Source: TMED8 sp038125725
GTDB taxonomy: Bacteria > Pseudomonadota > Alphaproteobacteria > Rhodospirillales > Casp-alpha2
DNA length: 27,623 nucleotides
Direction of reading: 5' to 3'
Assembly (NCBI GenBank): GCA_038125725.1
Contig: JAYPEK010000050.1
Span: 1 to 27,623 of the forward strand
Shown: positions 15,832-22,419 of the stretch, piece by piece
Layout of the letters: the number at the start of each line of letters is the position of its first letter
Position numbering within the stretch: the first letter of the stretch is position 1
Program-made: the position numbers and the translations under genes
Notes under the pieces: model-generated
Database searches by the model: none
What the model was told of the DNA's origin: nothing
The model's input: the letters and a program-made list of their open reading frames with translations, nothing else

Positions 15832-16125
15832 CTATCCGTGTTTCGGCGAGATCATCACCATGAACGGAATTTCGCCGTGCGAGAGACACAGACAGCCGAG
15901 CCCGGTCACCACCTGCTTGTCGGCGTTCTTGAGGCTGGCGTAGAGCTCGTAGCCGACATGTTCGGCCGGCAGTTCCACGTGGTCCACATGTTCCATGAAC
16001 GCCTTGATGACGGTAATGGGGCTGTGGTCCATCAGGTCGTCAGGGCCATCGAACTCGTAACGCGCGTCCTCGCCGTGGCCGCCGCCATTACCGGAATCCA
16101 TCATCGTGGCTTCATATCTGGCCAT
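15832..16125 (-). CDS. Small acidic conserved-looking hypothetical protein
   Basis: A 97-residue protein with no family that I recognise. It opens with a Gly/His/Asp-rich stretch, followed by an amphipathic, His-rich middle (IKAFMEHVDHVELPAEHVGYEL) and a compact C-terminus with Cys-x-Cys (LGCLCLSHGEIPFMVMISPKHG). There is no signal peptide or membrane segment. GGAGGG lies about 10 nt upstream of the ATG, supporting real translation. It lies between pbp1a and the DUF1036-like gene on the same strand. The spread of His and the paired Cys leave metal binding as a possibility only. Confidence 0.7.
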   Translation of the reverse strand: MARYEATMMDSGNGGGHGEDARYEFDGPDDLMDHSPITVIKAFMEHVDHVELPAEHVGYELYASLKNADKQVVTGLGCLCLSHGEIPFMVMISPKHG

Positions 16126-16246
16126 TGTTCGTAACCCTCCAACCGATCCGAGACCGCGACGGCAAAACGAAACCGGCGCGCGGGTGGTGCTCCCGTCGTG
16201 GCGGCAGTCTACGCCCGAAACGATGACGGTTTTGTGTTGGCGCCGT

Positions 16247-16762
16247 TCAGCACTCGACCGGGACCCAGTAGCCCCCGTCGATCAGGCCCCAGGGTGATTT
16301 GGCCATGGCGAGGTCTTCGCCCCGAAACCGGAAAGAGCGACTTTTGACCAAACGCTTGTGTAGGATCCATTCGTCGTTTTCGCGCTTCAACGTATAGAAT
16401 AGCGGGTAGTTGCCGTCGTGAACGATCGGCTTGTCGGCGTCGTCGAAGATGCCGGTCCCCGACCAATAGGTGGTTTCGATGGTCCACCAGCCGTCGACGG
16501 TGTAACGGCTTTCGCCCGGCTTCACGTAAGCGACCGCGACCTTGACCACGCAACTGTAGGGGTTCTTGACGTAGACGGGTGCGCCGGCACCCACGCCGCC
16601 ACCCGGGGGAAGAAAGCACTTGTTGCCCTCTAGGCGACCGCCAAGCGAATCGCATTCCTCCCTTTGCTGCATTTCAAGATAGAAATCCGTCCGCTCGCTT
16701 GCCGGGGCACTAGCGCAGAAAACAAACGCCACCAGGGCGATAAGACTTCCGACCGTTCGCAT
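16247..16762 (-). CDS. Exported DUF1036-like protein
   Basis: A 171-residue protein with a clear Sec signal peptide (first 22 residues, ending near APASE). The mature part has four Cys that could form disulphides (in EECDSLGG, GNKCFLP, NPYSCVVKV and the C-terminal Cys). The core VKNPYSCVVKVAVAYV, VDGWWTIETTYWSGTGIF and NYPLFYTLKR resembles DUF1036, whose members read roughly 'N...VxVAxGY...SEGWWxI'. The assignment is a moderate match and no function is known. AGG lies about 10 nt before the ATG. Confidence 0.65.
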   Translation of the reverse strand: MRTVGSLIALVAFVFCASAPASERTDFYLEMQQREECDSLGGRLEGNKCFLPPGGGVGAGAPVYVKNPYSCVVKVAVAYVKPGESRYTVDGWWTIETTYWSGTGIFDDADKPIVHDGNYPLFYTLKRENDEWILHKRLVKSRSFRFRGEDLAMAKSPWGLIDGGYWVPVEC

Positions 16763-17191
16763 GACACACCTATCCTTCGTAGACCCAGCCCGTTACGAGA
16801 ATAGCCGCGCAATGAGACGCTTTTCTTAAAATGTTCGACCTCGCATCCCGCTCGGGGTGTAGGGTGACACATAAAATGCGATTCAACGTCGCAGAAACCC
16901 TGGATTCAATTTGTTCGATTGTCGCAAATTCTGCAACATCTCGACACAATAAACGCGATTTTCCGATGATTTTGCCTCGTTAATCGCGATGATCCACTTT
17001 GGCAACTTGAGCGGACCTGAATGTGGCGCAGATTGTCTTTCCTGAAAGTTACGACCGCTTCGCTCTCAGGTGCGGACGCTTTTGGCGTTGCCAAAAAATG
17101 CGTGCTTCTGACCCAATGCGGACAAGATAACCAAGCCAACGGCAGCGTGAGATAGCTCAGATTTGTGCATCCGGCTTCGCGAGGACGCGAG
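16763..17191. other. A+T-richer intergenic region with degenerate repeats
   Basis: No convincing gene. Three GCGGAC cores (17011-17016, 17072-17077, 17118-17123) lie in imperfect repeat units of about 50-60 bp. A perfect hairpin TTTTGGC-GTT-GCCAAAA occupies 17080-17096. The only longer frame (16906-17139, minus) has no Shine-Dalgarno and a Cys/Ser/Arg-rich composition typical of non-coding sequence. Similar decayed GTCCGC-rich tracts are common between alphaproteobacterial genes; that link is from memory. Confidence 0.5.
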
Positions 17192-17362
17192 TTAGCCTTT
17201 GTTGTTCAGCGGAAGAGAGATCTCTGGCCTCTCCTGCAATACCCAGGCTTTGGTTTTTTGGCAGGTCACCTCTTGTTCTCGGCTCCCAATAAACCGAGCA
17301 AAAATCCTGCCCTTGGTGTCCATTCTGTAATCCACGGCTAAATCTGCGAAAGCATTGTCCAT
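17192..17362 (-). CDS. Candidate 56-residue small protein
   Basis: A short frame of 56 codons (begins MDNAFADLAVDYRM, ends LPLNNKG) with GGAGG spaced 5 nt before the ATG. The composition looks protein-like: mixed charge, a TKGRIFARFIGSRE strand-like stretch and one Cys. I do not recognise it. The frame is open for 12 codons upstream of the ATG without another ATG, so it could also be the tail of a decayed gene, in which case GGAGG would be Ser-Glu-Glu codons. It lies downstream of the predicted sRNA on the same strand and might be expressed by readthrough from that RpoE-type promoter. Confidence 0.4.
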   Translation of the reverse strand: MDNAFADLAVDYRMDTKGRIFARFIGSREQEVTCQKTKAWVLQERPEISLPLNNKG

Positions 17363-17471
17363 GCGTTCCTCCGAAAATCCGAAGACATTGCCTTCATATC
17401 AAATTGGTGTTCGTCACGGGTCTTACAATGAGAACCCAGTGACTTGCTGTACACGCCGCCAGACATTCAAC

Positions 17472-17505
17472 AAAAAAACACCCAGGCTGGAGTCTTGGTG
17501 AGTGT
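17472..17505 (-). terminator. Intrinsic terminator of the candidate sRNA
   Basis: A 6-bp stem (ACACTC with GGGTGT, one G-U pair in RNA) with a 16-nt loop, followed directly by six T on the minus strand. The loop is long and the stem moderate, so termination may be partial. Confidence 0.4.
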
Positions 17506-17558
17506 GATAGGGGAAGAGTGTTCTGCGCCAGGGCGGCGCGAGGGGGACCGAACACTTC
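17472..17558 (-). ncRNA. Candidate RpoE-dependent small RNA
   Basis: A predicted transcript of about 87 nt, beginning about 7 nt after an RpoE-type -10 element. From the 5' end, AGTGTTC (17556-17550) pairs with GAACACT (17523-17517), with an inner GCGCC/GGCGC stem (17539-17535 with 17529-17525) and a 10-nt C-rich bulge. A single-stranded stretch with CTTCCCC follows. Then ACACTC (17505-17500) pairs with GGGTGT (17483-17478), running straight into six T residues (17477-17472), as in an intrinsic terminator. C-rich unpaired segments could bind Shine-Dalgarno sequences, as in some alphaproteobacterial oxidative-stress sRNAs. There is no ORF of note inside. It is predicted from sequence only. Confidence 0.5.
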
Positions 17559-17563
17559 AGATG

Positions 17564-17593
17564 TCTATACGTCCGCATTCATTCTTTGGATCA
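17564..17593 (-). promoter_or_regulatory. RpoE-type promoter for the candidate sRNA
   Basis: TGATCC (17593-17588), an 18-bp spacer, then TATAGA (17569-17564). The extended -35 GTGATCCAA is identical to those of the rpoE, flavoprotein and peroxidase promoters. TGA of the -35 is the stop codon of the DCC-GPx gene. Confidence 0.6.
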
Positions 17594-18529
17594 CTCGGGA
17601 GTCGGCAGGTTCGCCTCGACGGCCCGAATGACCCGCTTCGAAAGCGGTGACGTCGGTGTCGAAAACCAATCCACCAGGCGCCCGTCCGGCGCGACCAGAT
17701 ACTTGTGAAAATTCCAACGGGGCTTCGCCAAAGCACCGAGTTCCTGCCGTGCCCAGTCGTAGAATGGATGGGCCGTCTCTCCACTCACATGCACCTTTTC
17801 GGTCATTGGGAAATCGACATCGAAGTTGACCTCGCAAAAGGTTTTGATTTCGGTCTCCGTACCTGGCTCCTGCCCGCCGAAATCGTTGGATGGAACACCC
17901 AACACAACGAGACCACGATCGCGGTATCGGGACCACAGCGCCTGCAGATCTCCATACTGCCGCGTGAAGCCGCAGCGCGACGCGGTATTGACGACCAAGA
18001 CCGCCTTTCCGGAGAAATCCGAAAGCGGCAACGTTCCGCCCTCGATTGCGGTAAAGGTGAAATCGTGAGCTGTCATCATGCTCGCCCCATAAGCTTCGGT
18101 GTTGGATAGGAACAATGACAACAAGACAATCATCAAATGTCTTGCCTTGCGACGTTGAGCCCACCGTTGGCCCCACGGGCGCAGGCGAAGGAAGAGGCGG
18201 TAACCCCATTCCATAACCGGCACGATGGGCCGGAATCGCAGAACTCGGGCGAAGCGGGCGACGTTCGGAAAGGCCGCCCACATTTCGATAAAGGCCCGTG
18301 CGCCTGAAAACGTCACGCCATTGGCATCGACGACATGAAAGCGCTCAAGTGCCTTCCTGCGATCGAGGCCGCTTGGGAACAGATGGCTGGGCGCCTGACT
18401 TGCGTCCACCCATCGCAGCGCGTCCGCTCCGCGCCGGCGTTGGTAGAAATCGATTTCCCGCGCACAAATGGGGCATGAGCCATCGTAATAGACGCTGAGT
18501 TGTTTGGCTGCGGGTGCTCTGGTCTCCAT
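17591..18529 (-). CDS. DCC-family thiol oxidoreductase fused to glutathione peroxidase
   Basis: A 312-residue fusion. Residues 1 to about 130 are a DCC (DUF393) domain with YYDGSCPIC, a thioredoxin-like Cys19-x2-Cys22. Residues about 133-149 are hydrophobic (MIVLLSLFLS then AYGA) and look like a signal peptide or a membrane span. Residues about 152-312 are a glutathione peroxidase: NTASRCGFTRQYGDLQ with the peroxidatic Cys186 (Cys form, not selenocysteine), GVPSNDFGGQEPG, FPMTEKVHV and WNFHKYLV. Known GPx chemistry is thiol-dependent reduction of organic and lipid peroxides. If the middle segment spans the membrane, the peroxidase would face the periplasm. Internal starts at 18133 or 18079 could give a separate GPx. 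It is transcribed from an RpoE-type promoter. Confidence 0.88.
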   Translation of the reverse strand: METRAPAAKQLSVYYDGSCPICAREIDFYQRRRGADALRWVDASQAPSHLFPSGLDRRKALERFHVVDANGVTFSGARAFIEMWAAFPNVARFARVLRFRPIVPVMEWGYRLFLRLRPWGQRWAQRRKARHLMIVLLSLFLSNTEAYGASMMTAHDFTFTAIEGGTLPLSDFSGKAVLVVNTASRCGFTRQYGDLQALWSRYRDRGLVVLGVPSNDFGGQEPGTETEIKTFCEVNFDVDFPMTEKVHVSGETAHPFYDWARQELGALAKPRWNFHKYLVAPDGRLVDWFSTPTSPLSKRVIRAVEANLPTPE

Positions 18530-18574
18530 GGGAGATTGCCCTGTCCTTATTCGCTGCTTCAGAAGGTACCGGAT

Positions 18575-18604
18575 TATCTACGGTCAAACACTCGGCTTGG
18601 ATCA
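18575..18604 (-). promoter_or_regulatory. RpoE-type promoter of the DCC-GPx gene
   Basis: TGATCC (18604-18599), an 18-bp spacer, TAGATA (18580-18575). The predicted start of transcription is near 18568, about 40 nt before the ATG at 18529. Its -35 is one arm of the GGATCACC-gaa-GGTGATCT palindrome shared with the divergent promoter. Confidence 0.65.
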
Positions 18605-18611
18605 CCGAAGG

Positions 18612-18641
18612 TGATCTAAGCGCCGTTCGTCACCGTAAAAG
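18612..18641 (+). promoter_or_regulatory. RpoE-type promoter of the DUF6134-SDR-SnoaL operon
   Basis: TGATCT (18612-18617), an 18-bp spacer, TAAAAG (18636-18641). It has one mismatch to the -35 of the other sites. Transcription should start near 18648, about 33 nt before the GTG start at 18681. It is back-to-back with the peroxidase promoter, only 7 bp between the two -35 hexamers. Confidence 0.6.
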
Positions 18642-18680
18642 TTACCGAGAGTTTGATGTTGAGGACGCGAGGAGAGTTGA

Positions 18681-19337
18681 GTGCCGCGACGGATTCTGTT
18701 TGGGCAACTTGTAGCGTTTATGCTGGTGACGGCTTCGCCGGTATTGGCGGACGCCAGTGCCGTCAGCCCCATAGAGCTTTATGGGGCTGAAATACAATTC
18801 GATGTGTATCGAAACGGGGATCTGGTCGGATTTCACCGGGTCCGTTTCAATGAGAACGGTGCCCGCTTGACCGTCACCAGCGATTTTCAATTGCAGGTGA
18901 AGCTGTTGTTTTTCAGCGCCTATCGGTTCGCCTACCGCTCGCGCGAAACTTGGCTCCATGGCGTCTTGGAAGAACTCGAGGCCGAGGTCGATGACAACGG
19001 TGAGCTCGTCCGCATTTCGGAGGCCGGATTTCGGCCCGGCGATTATCCGACCACCCATTGGAGCGCCGGCGTGCTCGCCCGAGAGCGGGTCTTTAACACC
19101 CTGATCGGGCGTTTTAACGACGTCCGTATTCAACCGGCCGGCGTCGAGATGGTTTCGACCGAAAATGGGGAGATTTCCGCCACCCGCTTCGTCTACTCCG
19201 GCGAGCTCCAGAACGAAGTCTGGTACGACCAACAGGGGCGCTGGGTGAAGATGCGTTTCAAGGGAAACGATGGCTCATTGATCGACTATGAATGCGTTCG
19301 CTGCCAAGGCGGTGAACAAGAAACGGCTCGCCGATGA
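18681..19337 (+). CDS. Exported DUF6134 family protein
   Basis: A 218-residue protein with an N-terminal signal peptide (about 24 residues, ending VLADA). The mature part is all-beta in character and matches the DUF6134 pattern: ELYGAEIQFDVYRNGDLVGFHRVRF, then FQLQVKLLFFSAYRFAYRSRETW and a terminal WVKMRFKGNDGSLIDYECV. This family is seen beside SDR and lipid-modifying genes, and the fold suggests a periplasmic lipid- or hydrophobe-handling barrel, which is inference. The start is GTG with GGAGAG 4 nt upstream. It is first in an operon whose next start overlaps its stop by ATGA. Confidence 0.8.
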   Translation: MPRRILFGQLVAFMLVTASPVLADASAVSPIELYGAEIQFDVYRNGDLVGFHRVRFNENGARLTVTSDFQLQVKLLFFSAYRFAYRSRETWLHGVLEELEAEVDDNGELVRISEAGFRPGDYPTTHWSAGVLARERVFNTLIGRFNDVRIQPAGVEMVSTENGEISATRFVYSGELQNEVWYDQQGRWVKMRFKGNDGSLIDYECVRCQGGEQETARR

Positions 19338-20098
19338 TCGCCGAAACCCAGCATAAGACCGCCTGGGTCACCGGAGCCGGCAAGGGGATTGGCCGCGCCT
19401 TGGTCAAACATTTGACCAAAGATGGCTGGACCGTCGCCATCAGTTCTCGGACTGCCAGCGACCTTGTCGCGCTTGCGGCCGAATGCCCAGCGGAAAGCGT
19501 GCGCATGTTTCCTCTGGACGTGACCGACGCGGAGGTATGCGACCGGGTTGCAGGGAGCGTTTTCAAGGCGCTGGGGCCGCTCGATCTGGCCGTGTTGAAT
19601 GCAGGAACGCACAAGGCTTTCGAAGCCAAAGACTTCTCTGTCGACCCGGTCCGGCAGTTGGTCGAGGTCAATCTAATGGGGACGGTCAACACACTGGCCG
19701 CCGTCATGCCGCGCGCCATCCAGCAGGGCCGTGGCCAGATCGCCGTCGTGGCTTCGCTCGCCGGCTATCGCGGACTGCCGACCGCCAGCGCATACGGTGC
19801 AACCAAGGCAGCGCTGATCAATATGTGTGAAGCACTCCGGCCCGACCTTGCGCGGCATGGGATCAAGCTTCAGGTGATCAACCCGGGCTTCGTGAAAACA
19901 CCACTGACCGATCGCAATGACTTCCCAATGCCGTTCCTGATCTCCGCCCCTGATGCCGCGGCACTGATCGTTCAGGGCCTGGGGACGGATCGTTTCGAGA
20001 TTTCCTTTCCCCGCAGGTTCGCCACGATCATGAAAGTCTTAAGGTTGCTGCCGGATCGCTTGTTCTTCGCCTTGACCCGGCGGATGATCGAGCCATGA
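19334..20098 (+). CDS. SDR family NAD(P)-dependent oxidoreductase
   Basis: A 254-residue classical short-chain dehydrogenase. The cofactor loop TGAGKGIG is at residues 13-20, NAG at 89-91, and the catalytic Ser141, Tyr154 and Lys158 are in ASLAGY and YGATK. After the motif INPGFVKTPLTD a basic C-terminal helix follows. SDRs of this type accompany RpoE-ChrR lipid-modifying operons (a homologous gene is in the R. sphaeroides RSP1087-1091 group, from memory). The substrate is unknown. It is coupled to DUF6134 upstream and to the SnoaL-like gene downstream by ATGA overlaps. Confidence 0.92.
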   Translation: MIAETQHKTAWVTGAGKGIGRALVKHLTKDGWTVAISSRTASDLVALAAECPAESVRMFPLDVTDAEVCDRVAGSVFKALGPLDLAVLNAGTHKAFEAKDFSVDPVRQLVEVNLMGTVNTLAAVMPRAIQQGRGQIAVVASLAGYRGLPTASAYGATKAALINMCEALRPDLARHGIKLQVINPGFVKTPLTDRNDFPMPFLISAPDAAALIVQGLGTDRFEISFPRRFATIMKVLRLLPDRLFFALTRRMIEP

Positions 20099-20511
20099 GT
20101 TCCCCCTGCCAATCTTACCGTGAATTCCTCGAGACCCTGACGCCCGAGGGCCTTCACCAACTCAAAGACCATCTGGCGCCCGATGTGCGGTTTTGCGACC
20201 CCTTCAACGATGTCCAAGGTGCGGACGGGATGGAACGTGTCTTCCATCACATGTTCGAGAACGTGGGGCCCGTCAAATTTATCGTCAGCAAGATCTTGTC
20301 CGAGGGCGATACGTGCTTGATGGCTTGGCGTTTCGAGGCCCGCCTCAGGAATGCCCCTTGGTCCTTTGAGGGAACCAGTGCGATCCGTTTTGATGTCGAC
20401 GGACGGGTCACCGAACATATCGATTATTGGGACGCGGCCGCTCTTTATGAACGGTTGCCGATCATTGGTTGGCTGCTTCGGAAAGTACGGCGGAAACTGG
20501 CCATTCGCTGA
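20095..20511 (+). CDS. SnoaL-like / NTF2-fold protein
   Basis: A 138-residue single-domain NTF2-like protein. Markers are the N-terminal helices, LAPDVRFCDPFNDVQGADGMERVFHHMF, the central strands CLMAWRFEARLR and FEGTSAIRFDVDGRVTEHIDYWD. The family includes polyketide cyclases, isomerases and non-enzymatic binding domains; DPFND with HIDYWD suggests a pocket, but no reaction can be assigned. The C-terminus (WLLRKVRRKLAIR) is basic and may touch the membrane. The last 50 bp overlap the 3' end of the convergent DUF3833 gene. Confidence 0.85.
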   Translation: MSSPCQSYREFLETLTPEGLHQLKDHLAPDVRFCDPFNDVQGADGMERVFHHMFENVGPVKFIVSKILSEGDTCLMAWRFEARLRNAPWSFEGTSAIRFDVDGRVTEHIDYWDAAALYERLPIIGWLLRKVRRKLAIR

Positions 20512-21067
20512 AATGCGGTCGTAGGTTGTCCGCAGCCGCGTAAGGCTTGGTGAATGCCAGTGTCACGGTTCCGATTTCGATGCCCAGCTTGCTGACACGC
20601 GCTCGATTGATCAGGACGCCCGAGGGCTGCAGGAACATCCAATCATTGAAATGCACTCTAAGTGTGCTGTCTCCCACCTTTAGGTCCATATCGTAACGCC
20701 AGTTGAGGGCATTCCCATGGGCTTCGCCGGTGGCGGTTCCGACAACATCATCGGCTCGACCGGCATAGGTGTTGGGTCCGGTCTTCTCGATGGTCCATAT
20801 CCGTTCATCGAGCTCTCCATCGCTGTAGACGAAATGCTCATCTAGAATCAGCTTACGGCCGTCCCAGCGGCCCTGGATATTGACGGTGAATTGCCGGCGA
20901 ACGGCGCCGAAGCGATCCTCGAAAATGCCGGATGCCCGGGTTTCTCCGGCAAAATACTGCTCGAGGATCAGCTCAGGTTTGGCATCTTTGAAATCGATAG
21001 GTTTCATATCTGTGCATCCAACCAATAGGGCGCATGCCGCCAAGGTCAACGTCCATTTCGCCGCCAT
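20462..21067 (-). CDS. DUF3833 family lipoprotein
   Basis: A 201-residue lipoprotein with a signal peptide and lipobox LVGC (lipidated Cys18). The DUF3833 hallmarks are present: LILEQYFAGETRASGIFEDRFG, FTVNIQGRWDG, LDEHFVYSDGELDERIWTI and a late SKLGIEIGTVTLAFTK. Family function is unknown; it is a standard member of RpoE-ChrR and photolyase/Cfa gene neighbourhoods. ATG 21067 was chosen because GAGG lies 7 nt upstream and the signal begins there; ATG 21082, which overlaps the MFS stop as ATGA, is a real alternative. It is the last gene of the leftward operon, and its coding end overlaps the SnoaL-like gene by 50 bp. Confidence 0.88.
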   Translation of the reverse strand: MAAKWTLTLAACALLVGCTDMKPIDFKDAKPELILEQYFAGETRASGIFEDRFGAVRRQFTVNIQGRWDGRKLILDEHFVYSDGELDERIWTIEKTGPNTYAGRADDVVGTATGEAHGNALNWRYDMDLKVGDSTLRVHFNDWMFLQPSGVLINRARVSKLGIEIGTVTLAFTKPYAAADNLRPHFSEWPVSAVLSEAANQ

Positions 21068-21078
21068 GCCACCACCTC

Positions 21079-22419
21079 TCATTGGCCTTCGTTTGACCAT
21101 GCTCGGCGAAGACGCCGGCGTATGGCCGCCTGGCGGTTTTTGGTCAACGGGAAGTTCCAAACAACCGCGACGGCCAACAGTTTTACTACGGCCGGCACCC
21201 AGGCATAGATCACCTTCAGTGCAGTTTTTCCCGCCTCGCTTGGCGCTTCAGGGTCGAAACCAAAAATTTCGACCGCCGGCAGTGCCAATCCGACGGCGAG
21301 AGCCAATGCGAACTTGGTGCTCATGCCCCAGAGCGCGAACTGAATTCCGGCACGTTCCTGTCCAAACCGCCAGCGGTCATAGTCGAGAACGTCGGCCTGG
21401 ATAGCTGGCGGCAAGGCTAGGTCGGCACCGAGCGCCGCCCCCGTGATGAGGCAGACGATCCCGAACAGGATAAAGGCACCGCTTGGAAAAAGCGGCACGG
21501 CGAAAAAGGTCGCGCTGGCGATCAGCATGGCCCATGACCATGTCCGGTGTTTGCCGAAGCGGCGGCTGAGTTTCACCCAAACCGGCAGCGATACAATCGC
21601 GGCGGCGAAATATAACAGCACGAATATCGGCCGGTCCGCCGCTTCGGCGCCGAGCGCATACTCCAAGTAGATGAAAAACAGCGCCGCGGGCACGCCGTTG
21701 GCCAAGCCATTGATGAACCAGGCGGCCACCAGGCGCAAGAAGGGCCGGTTCGCGACAAGTGAACGAAGAGAATGCGTAGCCGTAGCGCGCCGCCGCATCG
21801 AAACACGTTCCGGGACCCATAGGAGGAGCAACGGTACCGCCAGCGCACCGAAAGCGATCGCCAGCCACGCAATGGCGCCAATCGACCGGGCCTCGGACCA
21901 ACCGGCTTGAGCGGTCAATGCGGCGACTATCCCGGCCCCGATGACTCCCGCCAAGGTCAATGTTTCCCGCCAGGCAGCGATCCGGGTGCGCTGGTCATAG
22001 TCGTCGCTCAACTCGGCGCCCCACGCGAGGTAGGGAACGGCCACCAATGTCCATCCGGCGTAGAGCACCACCGACCATCCGAGCAGGTATGCGATACCGG
22101 CATCCGGCCCTGGATTGAGGATTTGGACCAGCCCCAACCCGGCGACAACAGCGCCGAGAGCGATCCAGGGCTTCCGGTATAATCCGAGAAAACCAAAGCG
22201 GTCACAAAGCGCGCCGACGATGGGATCGCTGATTGCATCGAAAAGTCGCGCGACCAGTAGCGCCAAACCGGTTGCTGCCAAACCAACCCCAAGATCGACG
22301 CCGTAAAGGGACGGGAGATGGATATAGACGGGGATCGTCGGCAGCGCGATGACGAATGCCGGAAGGGCGTAGGCGATCAGGTGTCTCGCCGACAATTGCG
22401 GCGAATGGCCGGGACTCAT
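21079..22419 (-). CDS. MFS (GPH sugar/cation symporter-like) transporter
   Basis: A 446-residue major facilitator with about 12 hydrophobic segments. Features of the glycoside-pentoside-hexuronide branch are visible: LFDAISDPIVGALCDRFG between TM2 and TM3, RKPW soon after, and a later SYMPATHETIC-free GADLALPPAIQADVLDYD segment with acidic residues. The cargo is unknown. In the R. sphaeroides RpoE regulon the equivalent gene sits beside DUF3833 and DUF1365, suggesting transport or flipping of a lipid-related compound, which is inference. The start at 22419 overlaps the cfa stop (ATGA); the longer frame to 22548 runs inside cfa and was rejected. Confidence 0.9.
   Translation of the reverse strand: MSPGHSPQLSARHLIAYALPAFVIALPTIPVYIHLPSLYGVDLGVGLAATGLALLVARLFDAISDPIVGALCDRFGFLGLYRKPWIALGAVVAGLGLVQILNPGPDAGIAYLLGWSVVLYAGWTLVAVPYLAWGAELSDDYDQRTRIAAWRETLTLAGVIGAGIVAALTAQAGWSEARSIGAIAWLAIAFGALAVPLLLLWVPERVSMRRRATATHSLRSLVANRPFLRLVAAWFINGLANGVPAALFFIYLEYALGAEAADRPIFVLLYFAAAIVSLPVWVKLSRRFGKHRTWSWAMLIASATFFAVPLFPSGAFILFGIVCLITGAALGADLALPPAIQADVLDYDRWRFGQERAGIQFALWGMSTKFALALAVGLALPAVEIFGFDPEAPSEAGKTALKVIYAWVPAVVKLLAVAVVWNFPLTKNRQAAIRRRLRRAWSNEGQ

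Noticed and set aside
16990..17019. TGATCC in intergenic DNA as a further RpoE promoter
   Set aside because: At the 18-bp position the sequence is GACCTG, not TAnnnn, and the GTGATCCAA context is absent.
17444..17650. Plus-strand frame of 68 codons over the sRNA region
   Set aside because: No Shine-Dalgarno and no family; it is antisense to the end of the DCC-GPx gene.
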